Part shown: positions 1-8,850 of the stretch, in pieces
How the letters are laid out: each line of letters starts with the position of its first letter
Numbering within the stretch: position 1 is the first letter of the stretch
NCBI RefSeq assembly: GCF_900108025.1
Contig: NZ_FNUS01000001.1
Span: 806,001 to 870,000 of the forward strand
Direction: 5' to 3'
Source of the DNA: Halpernia humi
GTDB taxonomy: Bacteria > Bacteroidota > Bacteroidia > Flavobacteriales > Weeksellaceae
Length of the DNA stretch: 64,000 nucleotides
Notes under the pieces: model-generated
Databases searched by the model: none
Told to the model about the DNA's origin: nothing
The model's input: the letters and a program-made list of their open reading frames with translations, nothing else
Made by a program: the position numbers and the translations under genes

Positions 1-806
1 AAAAAATGCAAGGCGAAAATCCAGATTTTGCACAAGAAGACTTAGTAAATGCTATCGAAAAAGGCGATTTCCCGAGATGGAAAATGTACATCCAAGTCAT
101 GACGGAAGAACAAGCCAAAGAGTTTCGCTGGAATCCTTTTGATGTTACAAAAGTTTGGTTTCAAGACGAATTTCCTTTGATAGAAGCAGGTGAAATGGAA
201 CTCAATGAAATACCAAATAATTATTTTGCACACGTGGAGCAAGCCGCTTTTGCGCCAAGTAACTTAATTAATGGCATCAGCTTTTCGCCAGATAAAATGC
301 TCCAAGGTCGATTATTTTCTTATGCAGACGCAGCGCGATATAGAATTGGTGTAAATGGGAATCAACTGGAAGTAAACCGCTGTCCTTTTGGTTTTAATAA
401 TTTTCAGCGTGATGGCTTTATGGCAAATTCTAGCCATTATAAAGATGCGCCCAACTATTTCCCAAACAGTTTTGGCGACGTAAAACCTGAAGAAAAATAC
501 AAGAATTTTGAATATGATTTAGATAGTCTTCATATCGCAAATTACAACCGAAATGCAAATGACGATGATCATTACACCCAGCCTGGATTGCTTTATAGAA
601 AAGCAATGAACGAAGAAGCAAGAAAAAATTTAATCCAAAATATTGTGTCTCACATGAGCGGTATAAAAGGCGAAAGAAAAGATGAAATCATCAACCGTCA
701 ATTGTGCCATTTTTTTCGTGCAAATATAGAACTGGGCATGAGAATCGCCTCACAATTGAATGTAAAAATTGATGGCGAAATGATGAGCCATTCTAAAGAC
801 CAATAA
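1..806 (+). CDS. katA: Catalase, C-terminal part (5' end outside window)
   Basis: Heme catalase degrading hydrogen peroxide to water and oxygen. The open frame runs in from the window edge, so the first ATG seen (position 6) is internal; the encoded part corresponds to roughly the C-terminal half of a clade-3, about 490-aa catalase. Visible are the segment WKMYIQVM, the block FPLIEAGEMELNEIPNNYF, and the proximal heme-ligand motif RLFSYADAARYRIG whose Tyr binds heme iron. The residue two after the motif Asp is Ala-Ala, where Gln, Glu or His is common in the family pattern. The C-terminus NVKIDGEMMS closes the gene. A 52-bp gap precedes the crotonase gene. Family assignment is firm; the exact subtype cannot be judged without the N-terminal half. 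Confidence 0.95.
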   Translation, partial: KMQGENPDFAQEDLVNAIEKGDFPRWKMYIQVMTEEQAKEFRWNPFDVTKVWFQDEFPLIEAGEMELNEIPNNYFAHVEQAAFAPSNLINGISFSPDKMLQGRLFSYADAARYRIGVNGNQLEVNRCPFGFNNFQRDGFMANSSHYKDAPNYFPNSFGDVKPEEKYKNFEYDLDSLHIANYNRNANDDDHYTQPGLLYRKAMNEEARKNLIQNIVSHMSGIKGERKDEIINRQLCHFFRANIELGMRIASQLNVKIDGEMMSHSKDQ

Positions 807-858
807 TAGTTTTAATTTCAAATTTCATAAATTGCATCTCATCTTTTAATTTAACAAA

Positions 859-1626
859 ATGAACTATCAATTTCTCAACATATCAAAGAAAAACTTTGTA
901 AGCAGCATCACCATCAACAAACCTGAAAGTTTAAACGCTTTAAACAAAACCATAATTGAAGAACTGTCTAACGCATTTTCTGCAATTAATGAAGATAAAA
1001 CTTGTCGCGCCGTCATTTTAACGGGCGCTGGTGAAAAATCTTTTGTGGCAGGTGCAGACATAAAAGAATTTAGCGATTTCGGATCCGAAAAAGCAGAAGA
1101 TTTAGCCAGAAATGGGCAAAATAAATTATTTAATAAAATTGAAAATTTAAGCAAACCGGTTATCGCAGCAGTCAATGGTTTTGCGTTAGGCGGCGGTTTA
1201 GAATTAGCAATGTCTTGCCACATTAGATATGCGTCCGAAAACGCAAGATTGGGTTTGCCAGAAGTGACTTTAGGCTTAATTCCGGGATATGGCGGCACGC
1301 AAAGATTGCCGAAATTAGTCGGAAAAGGAATGGCAAATGAAATGATTTTTTCGGCAAAAATGATTTCTGCTCAAAAAGCGAAAGAAATTGGTTTGGTAAA
1401 TGAAGTTTTTTCTAGCGAAGAACTTTTAGATAAATGTATGGAATTAGCCAACATAATCTCCAGAAATTCCCCGCTCGCAATTGAAAAAGCCATCAAAGCG
1501 GTTAACTTATCTGACACCGCAGAAGGCTTTGAAACTGAAATAAAATCCTTCGGAGAAGTCTTTGATTTAGCAGACAAAACTGAAGGCGTCACTGCATTTT
1601 TAGAAAAAAGAAAACCCAATTTTTAA
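859..1626 (+). CDS. Enoyl-CoA hydratase/isomerase (crotonase family)
   Basis: Crotonase-fold enzyme of 255 aa, the usual length for a monofunctional enoyl-CoA hydratase, which hydrates trans-2-enoyl-CoA in fatty-acid breakdown in the cytoplasm. The oxyanion-hole segments AGADIKEF and GFALGGGLELAMS are present. Glu115 (in GGGLELAMS) and Glu135 (in LPEVTLGLIPGYGGTQ) occupy the positions of the two catalytic glutamates of rat mitochondrial enoyl-CoA hydratase, which supports hydratase activity over a dehalogenase- or synthase-type relative. Substrate chain length cannot be read from sequence. Its stop overlaps the next start as TAATG, so it is probably translationally coupled to the deaminase gene. 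Confidence 0.9.
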   Translation: MNYQFLNISKKNFVSSITINKPESLNALNKTIIEELSNAFSAINEDKTCRAVILTGAGEKSFVAGADIKEFSDFGSEKAEDLARNGQNKLFNKIENLSKPVIAAVNGFALGGGLELAMSCHIRYASENARLGLPEVTLGLIPGYGGTQRLPKLVGKGMANEMIFSAKMISAQKAKEIGLVNEVFSSEELLDKCMELANIISRNSPLAIEKAIKAVNLSDTAEGFETEIKSFGEVFDLADKTEGVTAFLEKRKPNF

Positions 1627-2060
1627 TGGCAGAAACAACAAAATTTGATATCGCCTACTTAAAAATGGCGATAGAATGGGGAAAATTGTCTTATTGCAAA
1701 CGAAAAAAAGTGGGCGCATTAATCGTGAAAGACAGAATGATAATTTCTGACGGTTACAACGGTACGCCATCTGGATTTGAAAATTGCTGCGAAGATAAAG
1801 ACGGAAATACACATTGGTATGTGCTGCATGCAGAAGCAAATGCAATTTTAAAATTGGCTTCATCCACGCAATCTGCAAAAGATAGCACGCTTTACATCAC
1901 ACTTTCACCGTGCAAACAATGCAGTAAATTAATTTTGCAAGCGGGTATTAAAAAATTAGTTTACATGGAGGATTATTCAGATTTTGATGGGATTTCATTT
2001 TTAAAAGAACACAAAATAGAAATTTTAAAAATTGATAAAAAGCAACTTATTGAGGCTTAA
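1626..2060 (+). CDS. dCMP deaminase (ComEB-like)
   Basis: Zinc-dependent deoxycytidylate deaminase of 144 aa, converting dCMP to dUMP for thymidylate synthesis in the cytoplasm. The zinc site is complete: His68-Ala-Glu70 (HAEANAI) supplies one ligand and the proton-shuttling Glu, and Cys96/Cys99 (SPCKQC) the other two ligands. The NGTPSGFENC stretch is typical of the dCMP rather than the cytidine deaminase branch. The ATG overlaps the crotonase stop by one base. Only 12 bases separate it from xerD, so the three genes probably form one transcript. Confidence 0.9.
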   Translation: MAETTKFDIAYLKMAIEWGKLSYCKRKKVGALIVKDRMIISDGYNGTPSGFENCCEDKDGNTHWYVLHAEANAILKLASSTQSAKDSTLYITLSPCKQCSKLILQAGIKKLVYMEDYSDFDGISFLKEHKIEILKIDKKQLIEA

Positions 2061-2072
2061 ATAGAACGTAAA

Positions 2073-2990
2073 ATGAACTGGAATGAAAGGATTAAAGAAT
2101 TTGAAGACTACTTGCGTTTAGAAAAAAATTTCTCTAAAAATACTTTAGATGCTTATTTGCGGGACATTAATAAGGTGAAAAAATATGTTTCAGAAAATCT
2201 CCCAGAAGCCACGCCAGAAAATATTTCTTATGTGCAAATCCAAGAATATTTGTTTCAAAATTCTAAAACCAAATCTAGCGAACGCTCGCAAGCCAGATGG
2301 TTGTCTTCCATAAAATCTTTTTTTAAATATTTGGTAGCAGAAGAGATCCGCGAAGACAATCCGACTTCGCTTTTAGAAGCGCCAAAACTTGGGCTTTATT
2401 TGCCAGATACACTTTCGGAAAAAAATATTACAAAATTGATAAATGCCGTAGATCGCAGTTCTGATCTTGGCGAAAGAAATTATTGTATTATAGAAGTGCT
2501 TTACGGCTGCGGTTTGCGCGTGTCTGAATTAATAGATTTAAAAATTTCTAATATTAATTTTAAAGAAAATTACGTGAGCGTTTATGGAAAAGGCGACAAA
2601 ATGCGCTTCGTACCTCTCGCAGATTTTACGGCAAAAATTATTTTAAATTATATAAAAAAAATCAGAATTAATTTTAAAATTAATAAAAAATCTGAAGACA
2701 TTTTATTTTTGAATAGACGCGGCAATGCGATGACTCGCGTTATGGTTTTTATTATCATCAAAGATTTGGCCCTAAAAGCCAACATTAAAAAGAAAATCTC
2801 ACCGCACACTTTTCGGCATTCATTTGCGACACATTTGCTTCAAAATGGCGCAGATTTGCGATATATTCAAGAAATGCTTGGGCATTCGAGCATTACAACT
2901 ACAGAAATTTACACGCATTTACAAACGGAAGAATTGCGGGATGTGATTCTAAATTATCACCCGAGAAATAAATTTACCACAAAAGCCTAA
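2073..2990 (+). CDS. xerD: Tyrosine recombinase XerD
   Basis: Site-specific tyrosine recombinase of 305 aa that acts with XerC-type partners to resolve chromosome dimers. An N-terminal SAM-like core-binding domain (about residues 1-90) is followed by the catalytic domain with the full active-site set: Arg149 (GLRVSE), Lys173 (GKGDK), His245 and Arg248 (HTFRHS), His271 (LGHSS) and nucleophile Tyr280 (EIYTH). Length and spacing match chromosomal XerC/XerD rather than phage integrases, and nothing nearby suggests an integrated element. Many Flavobacteriia annotate this as XerD; the choice between XerC and XerD is by general resemblance only. Confidence 0.92.
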   Translation: MNWNERIKEFEDYLRLEKNFSKNTLDAYLRDINKVKKYVSENLPEATPENISYVQIQEYLFQNSKTKSSERSQARWLSSIKSFFKYLVAEEIREDNPTSLLEAPKLGLYLPDTLSEKNITKLINAVDRSSDLGERNYCIIEVLYGCGLRVSELIDLKISNINFKENYVSVYGKGDKMRFVPLADFTAKIILNYIKKIRINFKINKKSEDILFLNRRGNAMTRVMVFIIIKDLALKANIKKKISPHTFRHSFATHLLQNGADLRYIQEMLGHSSITTTEIYTHLQTEELRDVILNYHPRNKFTTKA

Positions 2991-3138
2991 AAAGAAATAT
3001 TATACATAACGTTTTTTAAAGGAAAAAAGTTGAACAGCAAATTTTGCTTTTGCCATCTTATAATTTGCTTGTTATTACGAGATGATCTTTTGCTTTTAAA
3101 ATTTTAAAAACTCTTATGCTAATCAAAATTATATTAAA

Positions 3139-3654
3139 ATGGAAGAACTCAAAGTTTGCCCAAAATGCGGCCACGAAACTTTAATTTGGAACAATGTTTC
3201 AAAATTAACTTGCAGCAACTGCGATTTTGTAATGTACCAAAATGTTGCGGCAGCAGTTGCGGTTTTAATTAAATTTGAGGAAAAATATCTTTTTACGAGA
3301 CGAAATAAAAATCCACAAAAAGGCTTTTTGGATCTGGCCGGCGGTTTCACAGACCCAAAAGAATCTGGGGAAGAAACTTGTGTAAGAGAGCTAAAAGAAG
3401 AGTTAAATCTTGATATTACAGCAGAAAATCTAAAATATATTGGCAGTTTACCAAATATATATCTTTATAAAAACATTAAATACAACACTTTAGATTTATT
3501 TTACTTGTATGAAATGGCTGCTGGAAGCGATTTTAATCTTCAGATAGAAGAAATTTCTGAAACGCTTTGGCTTGAAAAAGAAAATATTAAATTAGAGGAC
3601 ATCGCTTTCGATTCCCAGCGAAAATTTTTGAAAAAATATTTTAATATTTCTTAG
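3139..3654 (+). CDS. Nudix hydrolase with N-terminal zinc ribbon
   Basis: Hydrolase of nucleoside diphosphates linked to another moiety, 171 aa. Residues 1-30 form a zinc ribbon (Cys7, Cys10, Cys25, Cys28 in CPKC and CSNC). The Nudix box starts at Gly69: GFTDPKE, then REL and EE, with Glu84, Glu87 and Glu88 as probable metal ligands; Asn replaces the usual final Gly of the box (EELNLD). The zinc ribbon plus Nudix layout recalls NudC-type NADH pyrophosphatases, but the SQPWPFPxS signature of NudC is absent, so the substrate is open. Its last 14 bases overlap the convergent heme-binding gene. The 148-bp upstream gap is AT-rich with no clear promoter box. Confidence 0.85.
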   Translation: MEELKVCPKCGHETLIWNNVSKLTCSNCDFVMYQNVAAAVAVLIKFEEKYLFTRRNKNPQKGFLDLAGGFTDPKESGEETCVRELKEELNLDITAENLKYIGSLPNIYLYKNIKYNTLDLFYLYEMAAGSDFNLQIEEISETLWLEKENIKLEDIAFDSQRKFLKKYFNIS

Positions 3655-4099
3655 ATTTTAGCAATTTTTCAAAATAAGAAGTTAAAACTTTTCTTTGCGC
3701 GTTGCTAAGATTGGCTTTCGGATGATAGGGAATATAAGCTGTCATCGGCATAGATTTACCATCCAATTCTTCGATGGAATTTGTGAGCATACTTTCCTTT
3801 AAATCCGAATTAAAAGTAGCCCATTCAGAAAAATTTAGGTGTTCTCTCCCCTCGTTGATGTGGTGTTTTATAGACCAAGAAATCGGCGCAATAAAGGCGT
3901 AATCTGGATAAATGGTTTCGTTGGAATGGCAGTCGTAACAGGCATTTTTTAAAAACGCGCGTATTTTTGGCGGCGCGTTCACAACATCTACGAAATTTTC
4001 TGATTTTTTTACAGGTTTATTAGTTCTATCAATTGGTATGAACTGGATCGCTGCAATTACCACCAAAAACCAGTATAAAATAGTTTTAAACGTTTTCAT
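3641..4099 (-). CDS. Membrane-anchored heme-binding domain protein
   Basis: Protein of 152 aa with one N-terminal membrane segment (residues 5-21) and a periplasmic domain carrying one c-type heme motif, Cys54-Tyr-Asp-Cys57-His58, within NACYDCHSNET. This matches the small Haem_bd family common in Flavobacteriia; a later Met-rich stretch (SMPMTAYIP) could supply the distal Met ligand. The family is presumed to carry electrons or sense redox state, with no proven role. The gene lies downstream of the Ig-like lipoprotein on the same strand (85-base gap) and its 3' end overlaps the convergent Nudix gene by 14 bases. Confidence 0.82.
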   Translation of the reverse strand: MKTFKTILYWFLVVIAAIQFIPIDRTNKPVKKSENFVDVVNAPPKIRAFLKNACYDCHSNETIYPDYAFIAPISWSIKHHINEGREHLNFSEWATFNSDLKESMLTNSIEELDGKSMPMTAYIPYHPKANLSNAQRKVLTSYFEKLLKSKKY

Positions 4100-4184
4100 T
4101 TGTAGATATTTATTTTTTTATAGCTCGTATTCAATCGCTCAACATCGCTGGCGTTTTTTTACAAACTTTTTTATAGCGATTTCA

Positions 4185-5957
4185 TTATTGTCTATCAAGG
4201 CTATCATCTCGGCCGGTTTTCAACTCAAATTTTTTATTTGCATCGCCATTTGTTTTATCCTCCGATTTTTTGTCTGCTTGGTTTGGAAGACTAGTTTGCA
4301 CAGGTTCATCTTGCAAATCTTCGCCATCATCGGCTGGCAATTGATTTTTCAAATCCCAAGATTCCACAATTTCCCACAATGGTTTTACGCGCAATTTTTT
4401 ATTAAAATTATAGACATCTTCCGCATAAGTTTGCGTTGTAAAATCCGCAGTATCCCAAACGCCATTTTCATTGTTATCCACTAAAATTCTGACGCTGTAA
4501 GTTCCCGGTTTTAGTTCTGTAAACTTATTTTCTGCCGTGGTAGATTTTTTTTGATATATAATTTTCTGGGTATTATCTAAAAGCTGAATCCAAAACGGAT
4601 GTTCTGGTTTATTAATTAAATTTAAAGTAAAACTGCCATAATTTTCGGCTTTATCAATCTCAAAATTCCATTGGTAAGATTTCGCAATACTTTCAAAATA
4701 AGAGGCTACAGATTCTTTTAAAACCGTTAATTGGTATTTTTTTCCTTCTTTAAAATCTGCTTTAATGTAAATTTCATGCGGATTTAATTTTGAAATTTCA
4801 GCCTTGAAATCCTGCTTTATACTATCTGAAAGCAATGAAAATTTTTCAGGTAAAATAGTTTCAATCGGAAGATTAGAATAAATTTTATAATCTCTGTTTG
4901 GCGGCAACACATTTCCTTCTCGGTTACTAAGTTCCATCACACTTTTCGGGTCGTATTTGTAGAAGAGTGAAATACTGTCTTTTTTTGAAGGTATTTCGTA
5001 AGAAAATTTTAGATTTTGTGAATTTTGCAAGCCAATATTTTCGCGCTGTGCATCAAAATAAATATTAACACTGTCTGATTTTGGCTCATGAAAAACTTTA
5101 TAATTCTTCAGTAAATTTCCTTTTGCTTCTACTTTCACTTCCTCTGGATGGCCTTCAAACAAAAGCAAAATCCCGCCTGTTTCTGGTTTCCATTCCACAT
5201 ATTTTTCGACTGGTTTTGATGGATAAATATCCAAATTTAAGCCTGAAATATTTTGTTTTAAATCTATTTCCTCTTTCAGAAAACCCACTTTTTCTTTCCC
5301 ATTATCAAACACAGAATTACCATTTTCATCTTCAAAGGCTATGATTTTGTATTTTCCTGGAGAAAGATAATTAAGTTCAAAATAACCGTCTGGATCTACT
5401 TTTGTGATGTAGTAAGGTTTTTGACGGTAATTCATAGAATCTTTCACTTGAAACAAGCCGACTACAATATTTTTTTCTTTGCCATCGCTAGTGCCCTTTT
5501 TAGTTGCAAAAGCATCTTTCACAACGCCACTTATATACAAATCATCAATTTTATCGCCCGTAGAAAATGCAAAATTAAAATAAGGCAAAATGTTTCCCTC
5601 ATTATTATCTTGGATAGAATTTCCAAAATTAAAACTGTAAGTAGTGTTTTTTTGCAAAGTATCTTTCCATTGTATCAAAACATATTTTGTGGATAAATTG
5701 GAAGGATAAATTTTAGAAATTTGCTGAATTGGTGGCGAAATAATAAGGTTTTTGGTGATGTCTTTTAATTTCACATATTCATCAAAATCCAAACGCAATT
5801 GTTTAATATCTCTCGGCACGTTGATGCGTGAAGAATCTATGTTGGAACCTAAAAATTTGGGCGCAATAGTGTCTTTTGCACCACCCACAGGCGAACCAAC
5901 GCGTGCGCAAGAAAATGCAAAAAAAGCAAAAATAAATAGATATAAGTAATTTTTCAT
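4185..5957 (-). CDS. Ig-like domain lipoprotein
   Basis: Large lipoprotein of 590 aa. The signal peptide ends in a lipobox with Cys17 (FAFSCARVG). The start of the mature protein (GGAKDTIAPKFLGS, then LDFDEYVKL) is characteristic of the Bacteroidota Big_5 Ig-like domain, in which the DE-Y-V-L block is typical. A prealbumin-like carboxypeptidase-regulatory segment follows (about residues 205-225, GKYKIIAFEDENGNSVFD), and a second similar calcium-loop-like segment lies near residues 490-510 (VDNNENGVWD). The C-terminal tail is Asp/Lys-rich and disordered. A surface or periplasmic structural role is inferred; no enzymatic motif is visible. Confidence 0.82.
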   Translation of the reverse strand: MKNYLYLFIFAFFAFSCARVGSPVGGAKDTIAPKFLGSNIDSSRINVPRDIKQLRLDFDEYVKLKDITKNLIISPPIQQISKIYPSNLSTKYVLIQWKDTLQKNTTYSFNFGNSIQDNNEGNILPYFNFAFSTGDKIDDLYISGVVKDAFATKKGTSDGKEKNIVVGLFQVKDSMNYRQKPYYITKVDPDGYFELNYLSPGKYKIIAFEDENGNSVFDNGKEKVGFLKEEIDLKQNISGLNLDIYPSKPVEKYVEWKPETGGILLLFEGHPEEVKVEAKGNLLKNYKVFHEPKSDSVNIYFDAQRENIGLQNSQNLKFSYEIPSKKDSISLFYKYDPKSVMELSNREGNVLPPNRDYKIYSNLPIETILPEKFSLLSDSIKQDFKAEISKLNPHEIYIKADFKEGKKYQLTVLKESVASYFESIAKSYQWNFEIDKAENYGSFTLNLINKPEHPFWIQLLDNTQKIIYQKKSTTAENKFTELKPGTYSVRILVDNNENGVWDTADFTTQTYAEDVYNFNKKLRVKPLWEIVESWDLKNQLPADDGEDLQDEPVQTSLPNQADKKSEDKTNGDANKKFELKTGRDDSLDRQ

Positions 5958-6005
5958 TGAAGGTAAAATTCGGCGGAAAGTTACGGAATTTATAGACTTT
6001 ATTTT

Positions 6006-7241
6006 CTATTCTGAACTATCATCTGTCTTCAAACTATCTTTTTCGGTTACTTTTAATAATTTTTCTGTCTCATAAGGGAAATCTTCGAATAAACCAGAAA
6101 GCGACAAGGCAGAATAAAGGCGCTGCGAATATTTATTTCCAATCGCCACAATGGTGACTTTTGATTTTAAAAGATGGGCAAAAACGGCATTGCTTCCGTG
6201 CCACCAACCGTTATGATAAGTGAGTTTTTCACCATTATTAAATATTTTCATTCTAAAACCAATGCCATAATTATTTACGCCCGCGTTTTCATTGCTGTGC
6301 GGTTCAAAAACCAATTTCATTAGATCAGGACGAAGAAAATTTTTGGCAAAAAGTGCTTTAGAAAAATTAAATAAATCGCGCGGCGTGGTGTACACATTTT
6401 TGTCACCATAAATAAGATCTAATCGGTCTAAAGGATACAATTTATTTCCTGTATTATAAAAGGATTGCGCGGCTGAAAGTGAATCTTTTTCCTGATAAAT
6501 ATAAGTATCTTTCATTTCCAAAGGCTTAAAAACAATTTCTTGCATCGCCTTTGGAAAGGGCATTTTCGTTACTTTTTCTACAATTAAAGCCAACAATGCG
6601 AAATTGGTATTGCAATACATAAAGCCCGAATTTGTAGCTTTTGCAAGTTCTGGTTTGTATGTTTCTAAAAGATTCAAAACATCTTGGTTTGAAAGAAATT
6701 TTTTAGATAAGACGGGCGCTTTTGGATCTATTTTTTCAATAACATATTCATATTTTGGCAGGCCACTTCTCTGCGTGAGAAGGTTAAAAACCGTTACATC
6801 TGGATAAGGAAATTTTGGGAAAAATTTTGTGACATGATCGTCTAATTTCAGTAAACCGCCTTCCACTAATTTCATCGTTGCCATCGCCGTCATTGTTTTA
6901 GAAACAGATGCAACGTGCAGCGGTGTATCCTTATTAATGGGCATTTGCTCATTTTCCCGGCCAAAACCTCGGTAATCTTCAAAAAGAATTTTATCGCCTT
7001 TTGCCACTAGAAGTCCGCCACTTAAATTGCCATCTTCCCAAACTGTTTTATAGTAATTGGCAAGAACTTTTTTTACAGAATCTTCATTTTTAAGACTTAA
7101 ATTATCGTCTTTAAAAACAGTTTTTAAATCTACATTTCCAAAATTAGGGAGTTTAGATTCGTTCGCAATTTTATTTGATTTTTTTTTACAAGAAGTTAGG
7201 CAGAAAGCCAGAAATAAAAGGAAAAAAGTTCGGTTCAGCAT
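6006..7241 (-). CDS. Serine hydrolase, class C beta-lactamase-like lipoprotein
   Basis: Lipoprotein of 411 aa with lipobox Cys18 (LTSCKKK). The beta-lactamase/penicillin-binding fold is shown by the SxxK nucleophile motif Ser112-Val-Ser-Lys115 (HVASVSKTMTA), a YxN-type motif (MYCNTNFALL) and a late H-N-G motif (YHNGWWHGS) in place of KTG. Such proteins include D-aminopeptidases, esterases and peptidoglycan-modifying enzymes as well as class C beta-lactamases; membership does not imply drug resistance. It stands alone, 48 bases from the Ig-like lipoprotein start and 76 bases from the dehydrogenase stop. Confidence 0.87.
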   Translation of the reverse strand: MLNRTFFLLFLAFCLTSCKKKSNKIANESKLPNFGNVDLKTVFKDDNLSLKNEDSVKKVLANYYKTVWEDGNLSGGLLVAKGDKILFEDYRGFGRENEQMPINKDTPLHVASVSKTMTAMATMKLVEGGLLKLDDHVTKFFPKFPYPDVTVFNLLTQRSGLPKYEYVIEKIDPKAPVLSKKFLSNQDVLNLLETYKPELAKATNSGFMYCNTNFALLALIVEKVTKMPFPKAMQEIVFKPLEMKDTYIYQEKDSLSAAQSFYNTGNKLYPLDRLDLIYGDKNVYTTPRDLFNFSKALFAKNFLRPDLMKLVFEPHSNENAGVNNYGIGFRMKIFNNGEKLTYHNGWWHGSNAVFAHLLKSKVTIVAIGNKYSQRLYSALSLSGLFEDFPYETEKLLKVTEKDSLKTDDSSE

Positions 7242-7317
7242 TTTTTATCAGCGGGGATTTTTTAAAAAAAAACGAATTTAGGAATAATATGCTGAAAAAG
7301 CCTTTGGCGTAAAAAGA

Positions 7318-8247
7318 TTAAGAATATTTTAACAGAATTTTATCTACAATCACCTGGGCCAATTTTTCTTTACTTTCCACCGTCCAGCCAGCAATATGTG
7401 GTGTGATAATTACTTTTTCAGAATTTAAAAGAAATTCTAAGTTATCGTTTTTCACTTCGATATTTTCGAAAGATGCTTTTTCGAATTCTAAAACATCTAA
7501 AGCGGCGCCTTTTATTTTCCCAGATTTTAAGGCTTTTACAAGCGCTGACGTTTCTACATTTTTCCCACGTGCGGTATTAATTAAATAAAAATTATTCTTC
7601 ATTTTAGAAATAAAATCTTCATTAATTATATAATGTGTGCTTTCATTTATCGGTAAATGCAAACTAATGAAATCGGCACTTTGTTGCAATTCTTCTAAAG
7701 AAACTTGGCTTGCAAATTCATCTTGCAAATTGGGTAAAATATCATGGAAAATAATTTTCGCACCGAAACCTTGCAATCTTTTTGCAACGGCTTTTCCCAT
7801 ATTTCCGTAACCAATAATGCCAAAGGTTTTTCCTAAAATTTCTTCGCCACGGTTTTCTTCGCGTTTCCAAATGCCTTTTTTTACTTCTTCTGAAGAAATA
7901 ATTAATCTATTCATCAGCAACAAAAGCATGCCTAAAACCTGTTCTGCAACAGCATCTCTATTTCCTTCTGGCGAATTAATGAGCGTAATTCCTAATTCTT
8001 CGGCAACTTTTACATTAATGTTTTCCATTCCCGCGCCCACTCTTGCAATGAATTTTAAATGTTTGGCGTGGCGTAAAAAATTTTCATCTAAAGGAATTCT
8101 ACTGCGGATAATAACAGCATCAAAATTTGAAATTTTTTCTAAAACCTCATCGTAAGTGGATGTGAAATCTTCCTCAAAAGTGAAACCTTTTGCAGAAAGT
8201 TGCTTTTCAATTAATGGGTGATTTTTATCTAAAAGTAGGATTTTCAT
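7318..8247 (-). CDS. D-2-hydroxyacid dehydrogenase (SerA-like)
   Basis: NAD-dependent D-isomer-specific 2-hydroxyacid dehydrogenase, 309 aa from the ATG at 8247; an in-frame ATG 57 bases upstream (8304) would add a basic, non-homologous 19-residue tail, so the MKILLLD start is preferred. The Rossmann motif GIIGYGNMG is followed by an acidic residue binding the ribose of NAD (FHD). The catalytic triad is visible as Arg (ARVGAGMENI), Glu (DVLEFE) and His (ITPHIAG). It resembles phosphoglycerate dehydrogenases without the ACT domain, so 3-phosphoglycerate is plausible but not proven. It lies downstream of the thioesterase gene on the same strand, probably as the last gene of that operon. Confidence 0.88.
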   Translation of the reverse strand: MKILLLDKNHPLIEKQLSAKGFTFEEDFTSTYDEVLEKISNFDAVIIRSRIPLDENFLRHAKHLKFIARVGAGMENINVKVAEELGITLINSPEGNRDAVAEQVLGMLLLLMNRLIISSEEVKKGIWKREENRGEEILGKTFGIIGYGNMGKAVAKRLQGFGAKIIFHDILPNLQDEFASQVSLEELQQSADFISLHLPINESTHYIINEDFISKMKNNFYLINTARGKNVETSALVKALKSGKIKGAALDVLEFEKASFENIEVKNDNLEFLLNSEKVIITPHIAGWTVESKEKLAQVIVDKILLKYS

Positions 8248-8325
8248 TTTGCTTTTTTTCTTGGAATATTTTAACACAAAAGCACTAAAAAATTTTTGTG
8301 GCATTTGTATTTAACTGAAGTCGTT

Positions 8326-8850
8326 TTATTCTGCGGAAAAAAGTTTTTTTAGTTCCACGCTGTCTTTCGCCTTCATTCTTCCGCCTAAAATAAGTGATAA
8401 TTCTTTTCTGCGCAAAGCAGCATTCCAACGCTCAATTTCTAATTCTGTTTCGGGCGTTGCTTCTGGTATTGGAACCGGATTATTGTATTCATCAACCGCA
8501 ACGAAGGTGTAAATACCGTTATTGGTGTGTATTTTTGTTTGTTTAATAGGATCATCTAACCAAACATCTACATAAATTTCCATGGAAGTGGAAAAGGCGC
8601 GCGAAACTTTGGATTCTAAAACCACAATGCCTCCTTCTGGAATGGGATGATCGAACGAAACGTGATTTACGGAAGCGGTTACAACTCTTCTGGCGCAATG
8701 TCTGGCGGCAGAAATCGCAGCACAACGATCCATTTTTGCGAGCAACTCACCACCGAATAAATTCCTTAAAGAGTTGGTTTCGTTTGGTAAAACGATGTTC
8801 GTCATTACCGTAAGCGATTCGCTTACCGTTTTCTTATTTTTTGGAGGCAT
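8326..8850 (-). CDS. Acyl-CoA thioesterase, hotdog fold (YciA-like)
   Basis: Hotdog-fold acyl-CoA thioesterase of 174 aa that releases free acid and CoA in the cytoplasm. Residues 15-130 carry the 4HBT pattern: VLPNETNSLRNLFGGELLAKMD with the conserved N-x-x-G-G and a catalytic Asp41, then ASVNHVSFDHPI and a YTFVAVDE strand. The C-terminal 40 residues are charged and helical. Its start codon abuts the stop of the HU-like gene with no gap, so the two are very likely co-transcribed and coupled. Confidence 0.88.
   Translation of the reverse strand: MPPKNKKTVSESLTVMTNIVLPNETNSLRNLFGGELLAKMDRCAAISAARHCARRVVTASVNHVSFDHPIPEGGIVVLESKVSRAFSTSMEIYVDVWLDDPIKQTKIHTNNGIYTFVAVDEYNNPVPIPEATPETELEIERWNAALRRKELSLILGGRMKAKDSVELKKLFSAE

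Noticed and set aside
2073-2990. XerD-like gene as integrase of a mobile element
   Set aside because: Full XerD layout, housekeeping neighbours, and no attachment repeats, phage or plasmid genes nearby.
4038-4484. Plus-strand open frame of 148 codons across two minus-strand genes
   Set aside because: Lies antisense to the Ig-like lipoprotein and the heme-binding protein, with low-complexity Ile/Phe-rich translation; a frame shadow.
8248-8304. Longer start for the 2-hydroxyacid dehydrogenase at 8304
   Set aside because: Adds a Lys/Ser-rich 19-residue tail ahead of a standard Rossmann-type N-terminus MKILLLD.
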